Part shown: positions 19,354-21,963 of the stretch, one piece after another
Numbering within the stretch: the first letter of the stretch is position 1
Layout: every line of letters starts with the position of its first letter
Origin: LBZV01 sp000993855
GTDB taxonomy: Bacteria; Patescibacteriota; Microgenomatia; Curtissbacterales; GWA2-41-24
Direction of reading: 5' to 3'
Length of the DNA stretch: 21,963 bases
Assembly: GCA_964492425.1 (NCBI GenBank)
Contig: CAZBKB010000015.1
Span: 1-21,963, forward strand
Notes under the pieces: generated by a model
What the model was told of the DNA's origin: nothing
What the model saw: only the letters and a program-made list of their open reading frames with translations
Databases searched by the model: none
Made by a program: the position numbers and the translations under genes

Positions 19354-20352
19354 ATGCTAGAGATTAAAAATTTGAGTGTAAAAGCTGGAAATATTTCCTC
19401 CTTCGCTTTCGCTTCGGAGGATAAACAAATTTTGAAGGGTATTGACCTTGTAGTTAAGGCTGGTGAAGTTCATGTGGTGATGGGTCCCAACGGTTCTGGG
19501 AAATCCACGTTAGCGCAGGTGATTGCGGGGAACCCGACGTATTCTGTAGTCAGTGGACAGTTGACTGTGGACAAACGTGACATCACAAAGATGTCGCCGG
19601 ACAAGCGTGCGCACTTGGGCGTTTTTCTTGGTTTCCAGAACCCGGTTGAGATTCCGGGAGTGAGTGTGTTTAACGTAATTAGGAAAGCTGTTTCGGGTCC
19701 TGCCGACACAGGCGCACGATCATTCGGTCACTTGCGCAGTCGCGATCAACGGTCGGTGGGAAATCTCCATAAAGTACGTCGCAGTCAAAACTCGGAGATC
19801 GCTCCTTTGCAAGCTCCCTCACTTCGTGTGTCTAAAACTAATGGCAAAAGCCAGGCAAAAGTCCAGGCCTTTGCATACGACGGTCCCAGGCTAAGGCCTG
19901 GCCTTAATCCAGGCGAGTTTCGTCAGCAGCTTTTGGAATATGCGTCTTCCTTGAAGCTTTCTTCCGACCACTTAGGTCGGGCTTTTAATGAAGGGTTTAG
20001 CGGCGGTGAGAAGAAGAGAAATGAGATTTTGCAAATGCTGGCATTGAATCCAAAGCTAGTGATTTTGGATGAGATTGATAGTGGGCTTGATGTTGACGGA
20101 TTAAAAGTTGTGGCGGGAGCAATTAAGCGGTTCACAGTTCACAGTTCACAGTCATCGGTTATCCTGATAACTCACTACGCAAGGATCTTAAAATACATCA
20201 AGGCGGATTTTGTGCATGTGATGGTGGACGGAAGGATTGTTAAATCGGGGAAGCAAAAATTGGCAAAAGACATTGAAGAGAGGGGATACGATTTTTTGAA
20301 AAAGTCTACAGTTGACAGACTACAGTCTACTGCAGTAGTCGGTAGTCAATAG
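19354..20352 (+). CDS. sufC: SUF system ATPase SufC, enlarged by in-frame insertions
   Basis: 332 residues against about 250 in the family. SufC is the ABC-type ATPase that partners SufB and SufD to build Fe-S clusters. All motifs are intact: Walker A GPNGSGKS (44-51), Q-loop GFQNP (93-97), signature FSGGEKKRNEILQM (215-228), Walker B LVILDE (235-240) and the H-loop ITHY (272-275, H274). The extra sequence lies at surface positions: about 12 residues near the N-terminus (NISSFAFASEDK), about 70 codons (residues 115-184) between the Q-loop and the signature, a few Ser/Gln/His codons from a 7-bp tandem repeat (261-267), and about 15 residues at the C-terminus (318-332). The frame stays open through all of them, so the protein may still work. 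Confidence 0.93.
   Translation: MLEIKNLSVKAGNISSFAFASEDKQILKGIDLVVKAGEVHVVMGPNGSGKSTLAQVIAGNPTYSVVSGQLTVDKRDITKMSPDKRAHLGVFLGFQNPVEIPGVSVFNVIRKAVSGPADTGARSFGHLRSRDQRSVGNLHKVRRSQNSEIAPLQAPSLRVSKTNGKSQAKVQAFAYDGPRLRPGLNPGEFRQQLLEYASSLKLSSDHLGRAFNEGFSGGEKKRNEILQMLALNPKLVILDEIDSGLDVDGLKVVAGAIKRFTVHSSQSSVILITHYARILKYIKADFVHVMVDGRIVKSGKQKLAKDIEERGYDFLKKSTVDRLQSTAVVGSQ
19396..19421. repeat. 26-bp hairpin in the sufC 5' region
   Basis: TCCTCC (19396-19401) / GGAGGA (19416-19421) around a 14-nt loop of TTCGC-like units. It encodes the extra N-terminal residues (ISSFAFASED) not found in ordinary SufC. Confidence 0.55.
19694..19905 (+). repeat. About 210-bp composite inserted element in sufC
   Basis: The stretch adds about 70 codons between the conserved FNVIRKAVS and the NPGEFRQQLLEYAS helix. 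It contains GCGCA/TGCGC (19712-19716 / 19733-19737), ATCTCC/GGAGAT (19763-19768 / 19794-19799) and a perfect 9-bp pair CCAGGCCTT (19863-19871) / AAGGCCTGG (19893-19901). It shares with the rrf2 element the word CGGGTCCTG-Y-CG at the left junction and CTAAAACT-R-ATGG inside (19832-19844 here, 18748-18760 there), in the same order. The right end is only approximate. Confidence 0.65.
20130..20150 (+). repeat. 7-bp tandem repeat in sufC (three copies)
   Basis: GTTCACA three times in a row, encoding part of the TVHSSQSS stretch between the Walker B region and the H-loop strand of SufC. Confidence 0.8.
20318..20347. repeat. 30-bp interrupted palindrome at the sufC 3' end
   Basis: GACTAC (20318-20323) / GTAGTC (20342-20347) enclose a 12-bp perfect palindrome, CTACTGCAGTAG (20327-20338). 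AGTC/GTCTAC-like words continue on both sides (20304-20357). It encodes the non-conserved SufC C-terminus and lies at the junction with the unknown gene at 20388. Confidence 0.7.
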
Positions 20353-20387
20353 TCAATTTGCAGATTACTGCCGGAAAGGAGGCATAA

Positions 20388-20849
20388 ATGAATGAAACAG
20401 AAACGCCGTCAATTATTGTTGCAGCGAAAGAGCGAAAAGCTTTATTAGAATTGCAAACGAATAGCGGTGAAAGATTAAAAAAATTAATCGAGACCACGGC
20501 TAAGAAGAAAAAATTAGGTGGTAGAGATAGTGCAGTTGTTTTAGGTGAAAGAGTTTTTGGACAAATGGATGATGCGAGTTATTGTATCGAAATACGTGAG
20601 AATACGGAATTTGATCATATATGCGCGCTTGAGTTTTCAAGTGGAGAATTTGTTAGAACTTATGTGTTCAACAGTCAAGACTTATCAGTTTGGAATTCTT
20701 ATATGGATACTAATCGTAAAAAAGGTGCATTTATTGGTCTTCCAGCTGCAGACTTAAGGAAAAAACCGTCGATGAGTGATTTGACTCAATTAAATGAAGT
20801 AATGGATTTGTTTGAGCAGAACGTCGGAGAGGGCGTAAATCGTGACTAA
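20388..20849 (+). CDS. Unknown protein encoded between sufC and sufB
   Basis: 153 residues, no family recognised. The start is certain: AAAGGAGG (20375-20382) lies 5 nt before ATG. A Lys/Glu-rich, probably helical N-terminal third (about 12-45, KERKALLELQTNSGERLKKL) is followed by an alpha/beta or beta-rich part (YCIEIRENTEFDHICALEFS, then FVRTYVFNSQDLSVWNSYM) and an acidic C-terminus. There is no signal peptide or membrane helix; it has two cysteines. sufC and sufB are usually direct neighbours, so this gene is out of place. Its codons are AT-rich, and its stop overlaps the sufB GTG by 8 nt, the same overlap length as between trxB and the SelO-like gene. It may be a co-translated SUF accessory or a passenger. 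Confidence 0.75.
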   Translation: MNETETPSIIVAAKERKALLELQTNSGERLKKLIETTAKKKKLGGRDSAVVLGERVFGQMDDASYCIEIRENTEFDHICALEFSSGEFVRTYVFNSQDLSVWNSYMDTNRKKGAFIGLPAADLRKKPSMSDLTQLNEVMDLFEQNVGEGVNRD

Positions 20850-21963
20850 CGTAGTTACAACCGATTACAAGTACGGTTTTTCGAAGCCGGAGAATTATGT
20901 GTTTAAGTCCAAACGCGGTTTGGATGTTGGTGTTGTGGAAGAAATTTCTTCTATGAAGGGAGAGCCTGTATGGATGCGGGATTTGCGCATCAAAGCGCTT
21001 TCGATTTTTGAAAAGAAGAAGATGCCTACTTGGGGTGCGGATTTGTCTACAATTGACTTTGACAATATTTTCTACTATATAAAGCCGACGGATAACCAAA
21101 AAACAGACTGGCGCGATTTGCCAAAAGAAATAAAAGATACTTATGATGCAATCGGAATTCCGGAGGCGGAAAGAAATTTGCTGGCGGGTGTTACAGCTCA
21201 GTATGAAAGCGAGGCGGTTTACCATTCTTTCCAGAAAAAGTGGGAGGACATGGGTGTTATTTTTTGCGATATGGACACGGCCTTGAGGAAATATCCGGAC
21301 ATTGTTAAATCTTACTTCGGTCGATCGATTCCGGCGGCAGACAATAAATTTGCAGCTTTGAACAGCGCAGTTTGGAGCGGCGGGGCTTTTATTTATGTGC
21401 CTTGCGGTATAAAAGTTGATATCCCGCTTCAAGCTTATTTTCGGATAAATGCTGCTAACATGGGGCAGTTTGAAAGGACTTTGATAATTGTCGATGAGGG
21501 TGCTTATGTCCATTATGTAGAAGGATGCACTGCTCCCGTTTATTCAACCGATTCGCTGCACGCGGCAGTTGTGGAGATTTTTGTCAAAAAAGGCGGCAGA
21601 TGCCGCTATACAACTATCCAAAACTGGTCGAATAACGTTTATAACCTGGTGACCAAGCGGGCTTTTGTGGAAGGAGAAGGCGTGATGGAATGGGTGGACG
21701 GCAATTTGGGATCTAAAATCACTATGAAATTTCCGAGCTGTTATTTGGTTGGACGAGGGGCGCGGGGAGAGATTTTGTCACTGGCTCTGGCCGGAAGTGG
21801 CCAGCATCAGGATGCAGGAGGGAAGCTGATGTTTTTGGCACCGGATACAAGCGGGGAAATAATTTCTAAATCCGTTTCTGTTGGAACAGGCAGGACTTCT
21901 TATAGAGGATTAGTCAAGATTATAAAAGGCGCCGAAGGAGTCAAGTGTAATGTGCGCTGTGAT
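20842..21963 (+). CDS. sufB: SUF scaffold protein SufB (3' end beyond the window)
   Basis: 374 codons from GTG 20842 without a stop; the family has about 465-495 residues, so about 100 are missing. SufB is the scaffold of the SufBC2D complex on which Fe-S clusters form. Typical segments are visible: YKYGFSKPENYVFKSKRGL (9-27), GVIFCDMDTAL, FAALNSAVWSGGAFIYVPCG, AANMGQFERTLIIVDEGA, VHYVEGCTAP, ATTIQNW-like YTTIQNWSNNVYNLVTKRA and GSKITMKFPSCYL, with several cysteines available as ligands. GGAGAGGG (20826-20833) serves as a ribosome site inside the end of the upstream gene, 8 nt before GTG. Open frames on the opposite strand here (20731-21513) are shadows. Confidence 0.96.
   Translation, partial: MTNVVTTDYKYGFSKPENYVFKSKRGLDVGVVEEISSMKGEPVWMRDLRIKALSIFEKKKMPTWGADLSTIDFDNIFYYIKPTDNQKTDWRDLPKEIKDTYDAIGIPEAERNLLAGVTAQYESEAVYHSFQKKWEDMGVIFCDMDTALRKYPDIVKSYFGRSIPAADNKFAALNSAVWSGGAFIYVPCGIKVDIPLQAYFRINAANMGQFERTLIIVDEGAYVHYVEGCTAPVYSTDSLHAAVVEIFVKKGGRCRYTTIQNWSNNVYNLVTKRAFVEGEGVMEWVDGNLGSKITMKFPSCYLVGRGARGEILSLALAGSGQHQDAGGKLMFLAPDTSGEIISKSVSVGTGRTSYRGLVKIIKGAEGVKCNVRCD

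Noticed and set aside
20731..21513. 260-codon open frame on the minus strand
   Set aside because: It is antisense to sufB and the gene before it. sufB matches its family along the entire length, while the minus-strand product resembles nothing.

Overview
The window looks like part of a small Candidate Phyla Radiation (Patescibacteria) genome, most likely Microgenomates-like. This is an inference from gene style, not a search result. The signs are moderate GC, compact genes with many hypothetical secreted or membrane-anchored proteins, Ser/Pro/Thr- or Asn/Gly-rich surface proteins with one C-terminal membrane helix, a stand-alone RRM protein, a short one-piece transketolase, a YkuK-type protein and several GT-C/YfhO-like membrane proteins. 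TAA, TAG and TGA all act as stops, so the standard bacterial code applies. Ten Ns at 5421-5430 mark a scaffold gap, so this is probably a metagenome assembly.

Layout. 1-452: a dead BrnT/CopG toxin-antitoxin module. 687-3120: mscL and three small membrane or secreted proteins. 3303-4306: an RRM RNA-binding protein followed by two paralogous four-cysteine proteins. 4570-7664: an unknown small ORF coupled to an alpha/beta-hydrolase, then transketolase. 7726-8632 (minus): a MarR regulator and a PH-like-domain protein, with a divergent promoter region carrying long palindromes. 8864-10224: two surface proteins, each with its own near-consensus promoter. 10237-14511: three polytopic GT-C/YfhO-like membrane proteins, followed by about 370 bp of decayed membrane-protein sequence and a strong terminator. 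15068-16319: ykuK and a convergent secreted, membrane-anchored protein. 16506-21963: trxB, a divergent SelO-like gene, then a SUF iron-sulfur locus (Rrf2 regulator, sufC, an unknown gene, and sufB running off the end).

The most unusual part is trxB-suf. The 3' end of trxB is present twice, at 17430-17462 and as an orphan at 18536-18568, on either side of the SelO-like gene, which suggests a gene inserted by recombination at the trxB end. The Rrf2 regulator carries an exactly in-frame 123-bp palindromic element. SufC carries about 70 codons of extra sequence whose start and interior share short words with that element, plus smaller inserted hairpins and tandem repeats. This resembles the way Rickettsia palindromic elements invade coding genes. 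A second unknown gene sits between sufC and sufB and overlaps the sufB start by 8 nt.

Several genes (1996 minus, 13222, 15068, 16506) lack a Shine-Dalgarno and have a promoter whose predicted start point lies within about 10 nt of the start codon, suggesting near-leaderless messages. Others (mscL, rbp, the PH-like gene, the gene at 20388) have strong Shine-Dalgarno sites. All functional calls come from reading motifs by eye; no database search was run.
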